A DNA stretch of 64,000 nucleotides, from NCBI RefSeq assembly GCF_027580225.2, contig NC_073352.2:1242501-1306500 (forward strand). Direction: 5' to 3'. The notes below the pieces were generated by a model. The model made no database searches and was not told the origin of the DNA. It saw only the letters and a list, made by a program, of their open reading frames with translations. This document shows, one piece after another, positions 45,971 to 55,850 of the stretch (its first letter is position 1; each line of letters begins with the position of its first letter). The stretch is from Misgurnus anguillicaudatus (Eukaryota; Chordata; Actinopteri; Cypriniformes; Cobitidae). A program made the translations under genes and the position numbers.

Positions 45971-46190
45971 CAAATATCTTAAAAAATTTATTCTAACTCT
46001 TTAGAGAGTAAAACAACACTAACCTAGATTTAAAAGCCCTTAATTTTAATCTAACAAACAAATAGTTCAGATAAAAGTTGTAATTGAAAACTCATTTAAT
46101 TTTTTTAAACATTAAAAAGGCAAATACATTGTCAAAACACTGTCTATAAAAACAATAAAATAGACATGCATCAAGTAGAACAAGGTGTTC

Positions 46191-46398
46191 TACACTGAAA
46201 AAAATGATTCAATGAATTTAATCATTTTTTTTAGGGTAAGCGGTTGCAATCAATTTATTTAAGCTACATTTAAACAAAAGTTTTATATTTTATTTTACGT
46301 TACTAATCTTTTTTTGTTTAAATGTAGCTTAAATAAATTGATTGCAACCACTTACCTTAAAAAATTGATTAAATTCAATGAATCATTTTTTCAGTGTA
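46191..46398. mobile_element. 208-bp near-perfect palindrome (MITE)
   Basis: TACACTGAAAAAAATGATTC at the left and GAATCATTTTTTCAGTGTA at the right are inverse complements. The arms continue inward through AAGCGGTTGCAATCAATTTA / TAAATTGATTGCAACCACTT and AAGCTACATTTAAACAAA / TTTGTTTAAATGTAGCTT to a loop near 46295. Confidence 0.92.
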
Positions 46399-46642
46399 GT
46401 CTTACAATGATTTAAAACTTACACTGCCTAAAAACGGGACCAAATGTACATATGTACTCAATGGTTTCAAGAAAAAAACATCAAGTAGAACAATGTTCTT
46501 TAGTCTTACAGTAGTTTAAACACTGCCTATAACAGTAAAATTCATAACATGAACCAAATATGCACTATTTGCACTCTTGGTTTAAAAAAAATTGTTTACT
46601 CTTCTAACATTACAAAATTCTGTAAAGGCACAACATACAAAT

Positions 46643-49042
46643 TCACATTTGGTCCATATGCACTTTGAAGGGTTTGTAATGCTTAAGATTATCAGCCGGA
46701 ACAACTGCATCTAATTCATTACCATCAACCACTCTGAATGCATTATAATGCTCACTGAACAACTCTGTAACAAGTTTGTCAACCACAAAATACACATTTT
46801 TCACCCAACACAAGAATGTTTGTGATTTTACTGAAAAAAGGAAGTTAATTTTTATCTTGGCACTGAATATAGACCTGGGGCCTCATTTATAAAAGTGTGA
46901 CGTAGGAACTGTCCTACATTTCATCTAAGACCATTTCTGAAATGATCGTAAGTGTGATTCAGAGAAAAGGAGCTTACGCACAAAAAACCGTGCGTACGCC
47001 TCATTTCCAGATGTGCGGTTTATAAATCACAAATGATCTTAAAATTGTGCGCAGCTGAATGCTCGTAGAACTCCGCCTTCTAAACGCCCCTAATTTAATT
47101 CATTAGCATATAAATATTACATTTTCAAAGGCAAAATTCTCTGACTGCTACAATGGCGAGCGGCAAGAAAACACATTTGTTGTCGTTTGCTTAAGTTTTT
47201 AATATTTCTAATTTCTAACATGGAAACTTTATTGAAATCACTCAAGTTAAGGCGATTATTAGTAGATCTTTCAATTCACGGGTTTCATTTAAATATAATT
47301 TTACACGTAGGCTAAACGTAATATTTATGTCTTTAAAGTTTTGTTTCAGTTTGCCATGCCTCCTGTGCGGCGGTGTTAAAATAAGATATTTTCGACTTTA
47401 AAATTCAAAGATCGTATCTAAAGCTGTCGGAATATATTCCATATGGATTCATTTGGATTTACAGATGTTTAACATTAAAATCGATGCATGGGAATAATCC
47501 ATACCAACTTTTGAAATACCCATCACTCTTAAATGTCGCATGTCCCTTATTGTAGGATACATCAAGGCTTCACAATTTAGTTCCTTTCACGTCGTTTTAA
47601 TCATTAAATTACTTTCATTCAATAAAGCACATGTTCTTTTACATTAACATGTGCGTTAAACACCGCGAAACAATTTTGCTATATTTTTAAATATTTTTTT
47701 AAAAGATGACGAACTAGAAAATCGTTTCATGAACATATAGCTGTGCGCCATCTTTTTGCATTAGAATAGGCCTATATTTTAAAATATCAAAATAGGCCAA
47801 CATATTTTGTTTTAAAATATATTCTAAAACCTGGTTAAATTATTTTGGAGTAGTATGCCTTTCCTTCTTGTTCATTTTCTGTGTGCATCATTGCGGCATG
47901 TTTTTAGGTTTCTATTCTGAATAAACAAACAGCGCAGTTTACATGCTTTGTCCTTGTTGCATTAGTTCATTAAGATAATTCTAAACAGATTTCTGTAATT
48001 CAAACAACTCTGAATTGTAGTTGAGAACGTCACAGCGCACTATTAAAACATTGTCGGTAATGTGTCGGTCGGGCCGGGCTCGGACACAACGTGCAGGAGC
48101 TTCGGTTATGGTTTTTTGTGCCCGATCTAAGCTCTAATACAGATGATGTTGACGCTGTAAAAGTTTCGAATATGTATTTATTTTTTATCAAACATATTCA
48201 ACACTTTTTTTACATTAGCCAGGGAATGAAAGAGAAAAATAATTAAATAAAAACATGGAAATGCTGACATACATTAATACATTTAGCAGCTTTAGTTTAT
48301 CAGATTATTAATAGATTTTAGGTAGCCTATTGCTTAACTTCTAATAGAAAAATACGGAATAATGGTTTATAATCACCATATTTACATTTATTTATAATAA
48401 ACGTTGCAAACAAAAGTAACACATTAATCAAATAATATTTCTTAATAAGATATCATAAGAGAAAAAACTAATTAAATATTTTCCAAACAAAGTCTTAAGC
48501 AAAATATATGAATTCTAACAAAAGAGCACAAATCTTTTTTTTTTGTTTCTGTATGTTGACCACAAAAGGTACAAAACAAAAAGTTTCCAATATGCCTACC
48601 TGCGATACTGCAATATTGCCACAAGGAAACGTGCGTACGTCAAGTCGGAACCTGACGTGGAGGTGCTTTTCCACGTCAAAGACAAGTTTTATAAATCTGA
48701 GCGTTTGAGTGGATTTGAGCGTGCGCACGGTCTTAGATTAAATCTGTGCATAAAAACGCTTTATAAATGAGGCCCCTGGTCTGGTTATATGCACCATCAA
48801 CTTTTACCCAACTGTTAGAGTAAATGTCAGTCTGCACTGTGACTTGTAAAGCTCTGGCTAAATCTTCACCATTATCACAGTCATTAACAATCAGCATGAA
48901 AAAACGTTTGAAAAAACTGAACGAGGAACATGAATATTGTCCAGATGTTTCCTAAAACCGAGTACGTTGAAAACTGTTGAAAACTGAAAACAACCGTGTT
49001 GAGCACAAACAAGTCTTCACTTAGAGGTGGGATAGAATCCAT
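46643..49042 (-). pseudogene. Coding exon(s) of unknown family, interrupted by a Harbinger-like element
   Basis: On the minus strand a frame from about 48955 reads FMLIVNDCDNGEDLARALQV, then TDIYSNSWVKVDGAYNQT, and meets the Harbinger-like element at 48775. With one CTG TSD copy removed, the same frame resumes at 46877 and reads through FLCWVKNVYFVVDKLVTELF and FSEHYNAFRVVDGNELDAVV to a TGA at 46643-46645. The uninterrupted frame is about 135 codons. A nearby ATG at 49042 opens MDSIPPLSEDLFVLNTVVFS in a different frame, so a frameshift is likely. The segment lies just downstream of the pseudogene ending at 49134, on the same strand. I do not recognise the family. Confidence 0.5.
46878..48775. 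mobile_element. PIF/Harbinger-like non-autonomous element, 1,898 bp
   Basis: Ends GGGCCTCATTTATAAA and TTTATAAATGAGGCCC are exact inverse complements. The flanks carry CTG at 46875-46877 and 48776-48778. A 3-bp TSD fits PIF/Harbinger. Subterminal words (GTGCGTACG / CGTGCGTACG, TAAGACC / GGTCTTA) also mirror. The interior is AT-rich with a few short ORFs and no transposase. Confidence 0.82.
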
Positions 49043-49621
49043 GTTAAAACCTTAAATGTGAAATCAGTGAATGAGCATCTGTATTCAATTCGTCACATCT
49101 AAAACACAGCAGCATTCTCTCTTAAATTTCAGTTTAGGTGTTATTTAGTAATTTGGCTCGCAGCTCTTTCACTTGTGGAGACTCTTTTGTTTTCCCAACA
49201 TCTATGTTATAGACAGTGGTCTGCAGAAATGTGTAGAAGTTGTCGAGAGCATGGTCATAAGATATGTTAAAAACATAGTGCATTTTGAAGAGCTCATCCA
49301 AAGCACCCAGAGAACTAGCTGTTTGCTCTGGATAGTAAGCTTATCCCATATCAATGTAGTAGTTCGTCCCCTTGGAATTATAAGGTTCTATCTAACATTA
49401 TTGTCAAAATTGAGTTATTCACATATTCTTACTCTGTGACAACTTATTTACATTATGTTATGTTTTATTTTAAGTTTTGTACATTTTGGGACGTTTTATT
49501 AAAGAAATAAAAAGGTTCTATCTACAAAATCGAACTCTAACTTGGCTCTATAAGGTTCTATCTGCGTGAGCTAATCAGCACTTCGAATGCACAGAAGAGG
49601 ACCAATCAGGATCAACTTTAT

Positions 49622-49852
49622 GGGGTGGTTTCTCAGACAGAGCTTAGTTTAAGCGAGAACTAGAACTTAGTTTCATTAGAAAATATTTAACAAACTTGTC
49701 TTACTAAAAGTATTACTTGTGTGCATTTTGAGGCTAAAGGGCACTGATGTATTTTAAGATGTGTCAGTGCAAGTTGTTTTCAGTTTTGACAGCTCTTACA
49801 TTTATTTTATTCTAGGACTAGTCTAATCCCTGTCCGTAAAACTTTCCCTATA
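49622..49852. mobile_element. GGGGYGGTTTCCC-type small element, about 230 bp
   Basis: Left end TGGGGTGGTTTCTCAGACAG, right end GGACAGGGATTAGACTAGTC in inverse orientation. It matches 17942-18170 plus 31397-31415 over its length and so shows the uninterrupted form. Confidence 0.75.
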
Positions 49853-49983
49853 TGTGGTGTTGCCGGCTTTGTCCTTGACAACAGGAAAAATCACAGACAC
49901 ACAATATCTGTGAGGATTATGGCACGCAACGCAAAGTTATTAAGAAACCTTAAGATCGACAGCCCGAATTTTAGGCAAGTTCA

Positions 49984-50685
49984 CCCTATTGTAAAATCCA
50001 GCTTAAGCTGGTGAGATGGTTTTAGCTGGTCTCCCAGCTTGGTTTTTGCTGGTATTGCTGGTATAGCAAGCTGGTCTAGCTGTGTTTTGGTCATTTTTTT
50101 AAGCTGGTCTAGCTGTGTTTTGGTCATTTTTTTAAGCTGGTCTAGCTGTGTTTTGGTCACTTTTTAAGCTGGTCTAGCTGTGTTTTGGTCACTTTTTATG
50201 CTGGTCTAGTTGTGTTCTGGTCACTTTTTAAGCTGGTCTAGCTGTATTTTGATCACTTTTTAAGCTGGTCTAGCTGCGTTTTGGCCACTTTTTAAGCTGG
50301 TCTAGTTGTGTTTTGGTCACTTTTTAAGCTGGTCTAGCTGTGTTTTGGTCACTTTTTAAGCTGGTCTAGCTGTGTTTTGGTCACTTTTTAAGCTGGTCTA
50401 GCTGTGTTTTGGTCACTTTTTAATATGGTCTAGCTGTGTTTTGGTCACTTTTTAAGCTGGTCTAGCTGTGTTTTGGTCACTTTTTAAGCTGGTCTAGCTG
50501 TGTTTTGGTCACTTTTAAGTTGGTCTAGCTGGACTTATCTGGTCATGCTGGAAGACCAGCTGACCCACCAGCTTGACCAGCTTTGCCAGGCTGGTTGGAC
50601 CAGCTTACACCAGCTACTGCCACCTTGAACCAGCTGGAGCCGGCTGCCGGCTTGTGCTGGTCTTTGCTGGATTTTCCAGTAGGGG
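49984..50685. mobile_element. CTGGT palindromic MITE with expanded internal 32-bp repeats
   Basis: Left end CCCTATTGTAAAATCCAGC, right end GCTGGATTTTCCAGTAGGG. The interior (about 50035-50530) is about 15 copies of AAGCTGGTCTAGCTGTGTTT plus TGGTCACTTTTT. Unexpanded copies, as at 50957-51189, carry only one such unit. Confidence 0.9.
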
Positions 50686-50956
50686 CAGTCTTTTTTTTAG
50701 GTCTTGCTGAGGAGATTGTTTTCATAGTTAGACACCACACTAGCCAGCAGTGCTAGCTTCTTAGTTCCTGATATTAAGAGGCAAGCACTAAGATAAAAAA
50801 TACAGAAAAAAACGAACTAACCTATCCTACCCAAAAAAAGTGTGTTTACAGTAAGTTATGATTGTTATGTTAAAATGTAAACATGTGAAAGATTGTTAAA
50901 GCAGTTACCTCAGTATTAAAATGATTTCAGAATGATAGTAGCCTGTAGCTGCTCAA

Positions 50957-51189
50957 TCCTACTGAAAAATCCAGCAAAGACCAGCATAAGCTGGTAGCTG
51001 GTTTTAGCTGGTTTAAGGTGGCAGTAGCTAGACCAGCTTAAAAAGTGACCAAAACACAGCTAGACCAGCTTACTACACCAGCAATACCTGCTAAAACCAA
51101 GCTGGGAGACCTGCTAAAACCAAGTTTTGAGACCAGCTCAAACCAGCTCACCAGCTTATGCTGGTCTTAGGTGGATTTTTCAGTAGGGA
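50957..51189. mobile_element. CTGGT palindromic MITE, unexpanded copy
   Basis: TCCTACTGAAAAATCCAGC at the left and GGTGGATTTTTCAGTAGGGA at the right are inverted repeats. The interior has GACCAGCATAAGCTGGT and one copy of the AAAGTGACCAAAACACAGCT unit. Confidence 0.9.
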
Positions 51190-51493
51190 ATGGTATAACA
51201 TGCTAAAACAAAATTGTCTATTTTGTAATGAACCCGACATATACAGGAGGATGGTAGAGAAACTGAGCCAGAAGAGGGAAGAAGCAATGTTGTAAAGGAG
51301 CAATGTAAAATCAGACTTTTAGAGATAAAAAACCTAAAAATAAAAATATTAAATGTCATAGAAAGGATCAAAATGTTACTTTCTAACACATGTTAAAAAA
51401 TTGTTACAACATTAATTTTATATTTAATGTTTAAACAATGTTTTGGCAGATAGAACCTTATAATTCTTAGCGAAAAGTGTTGTTTTAGAATTA
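51190..51493. other. Remainder of the AGTT element
   Basis: AT-rich sequence with AGATAGAACCTTATAATTC at 51451, an inverted internal copy of the host element's end. No gene. Confidence 0.5.
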
Positions 51494-51498
51494 GAAGG

Positions 51499-51940
51499 TG
51501 TAACGGGTTGCTTTAAAGAAAGCGATGAAGAGGAGAATCCATGTGCAAAAGGTGTTTATTGTAAAATCCCAAAAAGGGCCAGCAAACAAATCCAGAGGGT
51601 AATCCACAATCGTAAATCCAAAGACAGGCAAAATATATCAGGGCAGGCGGCAATACAGGCAAAATCCAAATAAACAGGCACAGGTCAAAAAACAGGCAGA
51701 TACAGATTAACAGAAACAGATACAGGTAACAGGCAGATACAGACAGGATGGGGCGATGTAATAATCAGCCAGGAGCAGGTGAACAGGATGTGACTTATAT
51801 ACAAAACAGACAGGAAGTGTGAACTGAAACATGGCATGATGAATATCAAGATAAAAGTCTGAACAGAGCAGGATATCAAAATAAAAGTCCAAAATACAAA
51901 AATACACAGAACACAAGTAAACACAGAACAAAACCTTACA
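51499..51940 (-). repeat. 3' LTR of the gag-only element
   Basis: TG...CA ends; differs from the other LTR at only a few positions (for example GAGGAGAATCC against GAGGAAAATCC). Confidence 0.93.
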
Positions 51941-52751
51941 GAACCCCCCCTCTAAAGGGCGACTCCCGGAGCCCAACATTCAAATAATTAAGTCCAAATA
52001 GAGGGTGGGCGGGCGAGCCAGGACCTCTTGGCAAGGCAGGGCAGTTCAGGAGAGGTCCTGGGTCATAAGGCCAGGATGGTCCAGGGTCGTGGGGCAGATG
52101 CGGGCCTGGGTCGTGGGGCAGATGCGGGCCTGGGTCGTGGGGCAGATGCGGGCCTGGGTCGTGGGGCAGATGCGGGCCTGGGTCGTGGGGCAGATGCGGG
52201 CCTGGGTCGTGGGGCAGATGCGGGCCTGGGTCGTGGGGCAGATGCGGGCCTGGGTCGTGGGGCAGATGCGGGCCTGGGTCGTGGGGCAGATGCGGGCCTG
52301 GGTCGTGGGGCAGATGCGGGCCTGGGTCGTGGGGCAGATGCGGGCCTGGGTCGTGGGGCAGATGCGGGCCTGGGTCGTGGGGCAGATGCGGGCCTGGGTC
52401 GTGGGGCAGATGCGGGCCTGGGTCGTGGGGCAGATGCGGGCCTGGGTCGTGGGGCAGATGCGGGCCTGGGTCGTGGGGCAGATGCGGGCCTGGGTCGTGG
52501 GGCAGATGCGGGCCTGGGTCGTGGGGCAGATGCGGGCCTGGGTCGTGGGGCAGGCTTGGACCTGGGTTGTGAGGCAGGCTTGGACCAAGATCAAGGGGCA
52601 GACATGGAGCAGGATCAAGGGGCAGGCCTGAAGCTAGGTCATGAGGTAGGGATAGACCTGGAACACAAGGAGAGGAAGGATCAGAGTCCACTTCGGTCTC
52701 CGCCTCGGTGTCCTCTGCCTCCTTCCTGTGTCCGGGTACTACCCCCCCCAA
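51936..52751 (-). CDS. Repeat-rich ORF downstream of gag
   Basis: The open minus-strand frame contains about 20 copies of LPHDPGPH encoded by the 24-bp minisatellite, flanked by LPLDLGPSLPHNPGPS and GSPAHPLFGLNYLNV. It has no ATG of its own near the start; its frame is entered by a one-base slip from the end of the gag-like ORF at the T/G homopolymer (about 52741-52757). The opposite strand is also open across the repeat, so coding status is uncertain. Confidence 0.35.
   Translation of the reverse strand: MGGVVPGHRKEAEDTEAETEVDSDPSSPCVPGLSLPHDLASGLPLDPAPCLPLDLGPSLPHNPGPSLPHDPGPHLPHDPGPHLPHDPGPHLPHDPGPHLPHDPGPHLPHDPGPHLPHDPGPHLPHDPGPHLPHDPGPHLPHDPGPHLPHDPGPHLPHDPGPHLPHDPGPHLPHDPGPHLPHDPGPHLPHDPGPHLPHDPGPHLPHDPGPHLPHDPGPHLPHDPGPSWPYDPGPLLNCPALPRGPGSPAHPLFGLNYLNVGLRESPFRGGVL
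52081..52560. repeat. 24-bp minisatellite, about 20 copies
   Basis: Unit GGGTCGTGGGGCAGATGC plus GGGCCT, essentially without variation from 52084 to about 52550, then diverging (GGCTTGGACCTGGGTTGTGA). Being 24 bp, it stays open in several frames on both strands. Confidence 0.97.
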
Positions 52752-53563
52752 AAAAAACTTGGGAAAGCTTCCACAGCCCAGGGTGGCGATGTTCCAGATG
52801 GTGGGCTAGATGAGCCAGACGAATCAGACGGGACAGGTAAATCAGGCAGAACAGACGAAACAGATGAGTCGGGCGGATCAGATGAGTCGGGCGGATCAGA
52901 TGAGTCGGGCGGATCAGATGAGTCGGGCGGATCAGATTCAGGGGCTTTAGGAACCTCGGGAACAACAGAGCAGAAGGCAGACCAGACGCACCACAGGGCT
53001 ATTGCAAAGTCAGGCAGTATAGAGTCTATGGAACATACCTCTGTGGTCGTCGGTTCAGGCAGGGCGGCCATCTTGACCTTAGGTGCTGGGTGAATAACAG
53101 CCCTCATGAGTGCAGGTGTGGTTGTGATGATGGCTCTCTGAAGTTCAGGTGCAGGGATGATGGTAGCTCTCTCGAAAACAGGTGTGGGTGCAGAAACAGG
53201 CAGGGTGGCGGCCATTTTGGGAACAGGCATGGTGGCGGCCATTTTAGGAAAAGGCTTGGACAAAACAGGCATGACATGGCGTGGTGTGTTGTGAATAGCC
53301 TCTGGTTTGCTATCCACAACACCCACAGTGGATGGAGAGCCACATAACAATAGAGCAAAGTCAATATATTGTTCCAGAGACCAGACAGACATATCACGTG
53401 GCATACACAAGCGCAACCATTCGTCCAGAGCATTATAAAAGATCGGTTTCAAAGTGTCTTCATCATAATGTACTTGATTAGACAAATCCAGAAAGTCACT
53501 TACATAATCTTCAATGGGCCGGTGGTTCTGACGGAGTTCAAGCAGGGCAAAAACTGGTTTCAT
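52739..53563 (-). CDS. Gag-like ORF of the non-autonomous LTR element
   Basis: ATG at 53563, 274 codons. The N-terminal part (LRQNHRPIEDYVSDFLDLSN, YNALDEWLRLCMPRD, SLEQYIDFALLLCGS) looks like the C-terminal half of a gypsy-type capsid (retrotransposon gag domain). It is followed by Pro/Ala-rich repeats (FPKMAATMPVPKMAATLPV) and five PPDSSD repeats from an 18-bp tandem repeat (about 52866-52940), then ends SFFWGG-stop in a T/G homopolymer. There is no zinc knuckle and no protease. It may be a functional short gag needed for packaging, or a remnant. Confidence 0.6.
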   Translation of the reverse strand: MKPVFALLELRQNHRPIEDYVSDFLDLSNQVHYDEDTLKPIFYNALDEWLRLCMPRDMSVWSLEQYIDFALLLCGSPSTVGVVDSKPEAIHNTPRHVMPVLSKPFPKMAATMPVPKMAATLPVSAPTPVFERATIIPAPELQRAIITTTPALMRAVIHPAPKVKMAALPEPTTTEVCSIDSILPDFAIALWCVWSAFCSVVPEVPKAPESDPPDSSDPPDSSDPPDSSDPPDSSVSSVLPDLPVPSDSSGSSSPPSGTSPPWAVEAFPSFFWGG

Positions 53564-53618
53564 GGTGCTGGTGGGAAGTTACAGACCTTTGCTGGATCCG
53601 GGTTATGGCTGATTATTC

Positions 53619-54060
53619 TGTAACGGGTTGCTTTAAAGAAAGCGATGAAGAGGAAAATCCATGTGCAAAAGGTGTTTATTGTAAAATCCCAAAAAGGGCC
53701 AGCAAACAAATCCAGAGGGTAATCCACAATCGTAAATCCAAAGACAGGCAAAATATATCAGGGCAGGCGGCAATACAGGCAAAATCCAAATAAACAGGCA
53801 CAGGTCAAAAAACAGGCAGATACAGATTAACAGAAACAGATACAGGTAACAGGCAGATACAGACAGGATGGGGCGATGTAATAATCAGCCAGGAGCAGGT
53901 GAACAGGATGTGACTTATATACAAAACAGACAGGAAGTGTGAACTGAAACATGGCATGATGAATATCAAAATAAAAGTCAGAACAGAGCAGGGTATCAAA
54001 ATAAAAGTCCAAAATACAAAAATACACAGAACACAAGTAAACACAGAACAAAACCTTACA
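53619..54060 (-). repeat. 5' LTR of the gag-only element
   Basis: Same ends as the partner LTR; followed on the outside by the TSD GAAGG. Confidence 0.93.
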
Positions 54061-54478
54061 GAAGGTTCTATCTGCATTTGACCCCTTCCAAAAATCAACA
54101 TTTAGAAATTTGAGAGGATTTTGATATTGTATATTTAGAATGCATTTAGGGTCCCTGTTATTTTCATGTTTGAAAGAAACTTCTTCCCCATGTAAGTTTT
54201 CCTATATGTAATGCAAAAACTTTGAAGCTCAATATCTCAAAACTGCTCAGAACGCAGATAGAACCTTATAATTCAAAGGGGACGAGTTGTCAATCTCGTA
54301 TTGACTCCTCCCCACAGCTAGAAGATATGGTTGGTGACTTTGTACTTTTCCTAGATGGTCATCAATGCTGCAACATGACTAAAAGGAAAAACAAACAGTC
54401 TTAATCAAAACTTGCCAGGTAATGACCTTGTAATGATAATAGCGTTTTGCAGAACAATGTGTCAAGTTTGCATGTAAT

Positions 54479-55257
54479 GGCGCTTTTCCATTGCATAGTA
54501 CCCCACCGTTTAGTTTAGGTGGGGTCAGCTCACCTCACTTTGCCTTGGTTAGCTTTTCCATCAAGTTTCATAACAGTTTGGAGTGGGAGGAATTATAGGC
54601 GTGTCGTTATTTTTGGACTGCCTACTGCTGTTACATCATACAAGTGAGAGCGTCGTTGTGCATTCCCATTCATTTATTTCTCAGTCCGCCACAAATTTAA
54701 AATTGGCCACCACAAATAGATGTTTGCTCATCATAACTAACGTTACCTCTGTCTCACAAGACAGTTTCCGTTCAAACACCCGTGGTGTCAATAGTTGACG
54801 CACTCCGCTGAGCCTCATTGAAGTTGCATTTAAGCATATCTGCGGACGCGTGCATCGCGAATGTGTTGCCACAAACTGCAAGTCTGGAATTTTTTTATGA
54901 TGTTCCTGATTCTCAACATGTGGATGTTTTCCATCGCTAAAAGGGAGTTTGGGAACTTATAGCAGAGCACAGATGACAACAGGTTTGCTCGAGCGCAAGC
55001 TAGCACTAAAGCTAATCTTTTACATTATAGCGATGACGCTGGTAGTGATGATTCTCTCAGACCAATCAGTGATCTACCGTGTTTACGCGTCATGTTTGGT
55101 ATCAGCTTGGGTCGCTTGGAACCCCAACCGAGGTGGTACGAAAAAAAGTATCAGGTACTACGTACTGCACCCAATGGAAAAGCTCCCAAAAGTAAGCTGG
55201 CCCGACCCAAACTAAACCAATACAAACCGTGGGGTACTATGCAATGGAAAAGTTCCA
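54479..55257. mobile_element. MITE with GCTTTTCCATTGCATAGTACC ends
   Basis: CGCTTTTCCATTGCATAGTA at the left and TACTATGCAATGGAAAAGTT at the right are inverted repeats, followed inward by CCCCACCG / CGTGGGG. It contains AGCTTTTCCATCAAG and CCAATGGAAAAGCT as a second inner inverted pair. Likely hAT-related; no clear TSD. Confidence 0.75.
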
Positions 55258-55850
55258 TAAAACAACTTTATTTGGGGAGCTAATTTAAGTTAACGCCATT
55301 AGAGTATGCATACAAGCATACAACTATAAAGAAAACAAACCGGTTCTAGCCAGTTTATTAACCTGACATAGGAGCCTCCTATAAACACAAATGTTTTACA
55401 ATTAAAATTAAAATGTTTAAAATTACTCACGCTTGCAGACTTTTGTTTAGATAAAGACTTCTGTATATACTGGTCATAGCATTCAGTTGGTATTCGATTG
55501 ATACTAGCTGATGATTGAGGGATTATCAAAATAAAGTGTTATTAGATATTAAGCAGACCATTTACTAATACTCTAAAGATTGATAGTTGATAAGTAGTTG
55601 CAAAGTTACTTATAATTAGTAAAATGTCTAAAGTGGACTATCAAAATAAAGTGTTGCCCATCAAAATTGGTACTGTAAGACACTATTGTTTCAATATAAA
55701 AGACACTGATTTATCCACCGGGGTGGCACAGATAACTTCCTCGACTCACATTTATTTAAATTATTGTTACATTTTCTATTATTCTACTATATTGTGCTAT
55801 ATTATTAAGAGACATAAGGTAGGTACATAAGAAAATAATATGTTTAATAC
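55258..55850. other. Intronic or TE-derived sequence without gene
   Basis: ATCAAAATAAAGTGTT occurs twice (about 55526 and 55640) in direct orientation, probably from an unclassified repeat. No coding signal. Confidence 0.4.

Larger units (their letters stand above)
51499..54060 (-). mobile_element. Non-autonomous LTR retrotransposon, gag-only, 2,562 bp
   Basis: Two near-identical 442-bp LTRs (51499-51940 and 53619-54060), both starting TGTAACGGGTTGC and ending AAAACCTTACA. A perfect TSD GAAGG lies at 51494-51498 and 54061-54065. A polypurine tract AGAGGGGGGG lies on the minus strand directly before the left LTR, so the element reads on the minus strand. The internal 1.7 kb encodes a gag-like ORF and a minisatellite-coded tail; there is no protease, RT or integrase. 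I found no convincing tRNA primer site. High LTR identity indicates a recent insertion. Confidence 0.92.
49365..54284. mobile_element. TIR element with 4-bp AGTT TSD, host of several nested TEs
   Basis: Left end CGTCCCCTTGGAATTATAAG at 49365 and the inverted right end CGTCCCCTTTGAATTATAAG at 54284; the TIR continues into GTTCTATCT (about 29 bp). AGTT flanks it at 49361-49364 and 54285-54288. The motif ATAAGGTTCTATCT recurs inside (49548, inverted near 51450). Nested in it are the GGGGYGGTTTCCC element (49622-49852), two CTGGT MITEs and the LTR retrotransposon (51499-54060). A 4-bp TSD is compatible with several superfamilies; no transposase is visible. Confidence 0.78.

Noticed and set aside
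52005..52813. Plus-strand ORFs of 208 and 261 codons
   Set aside because: Produced by the 24-bp minisatellite; the element reads on the minus strand by polypurine tract and gag ORF.
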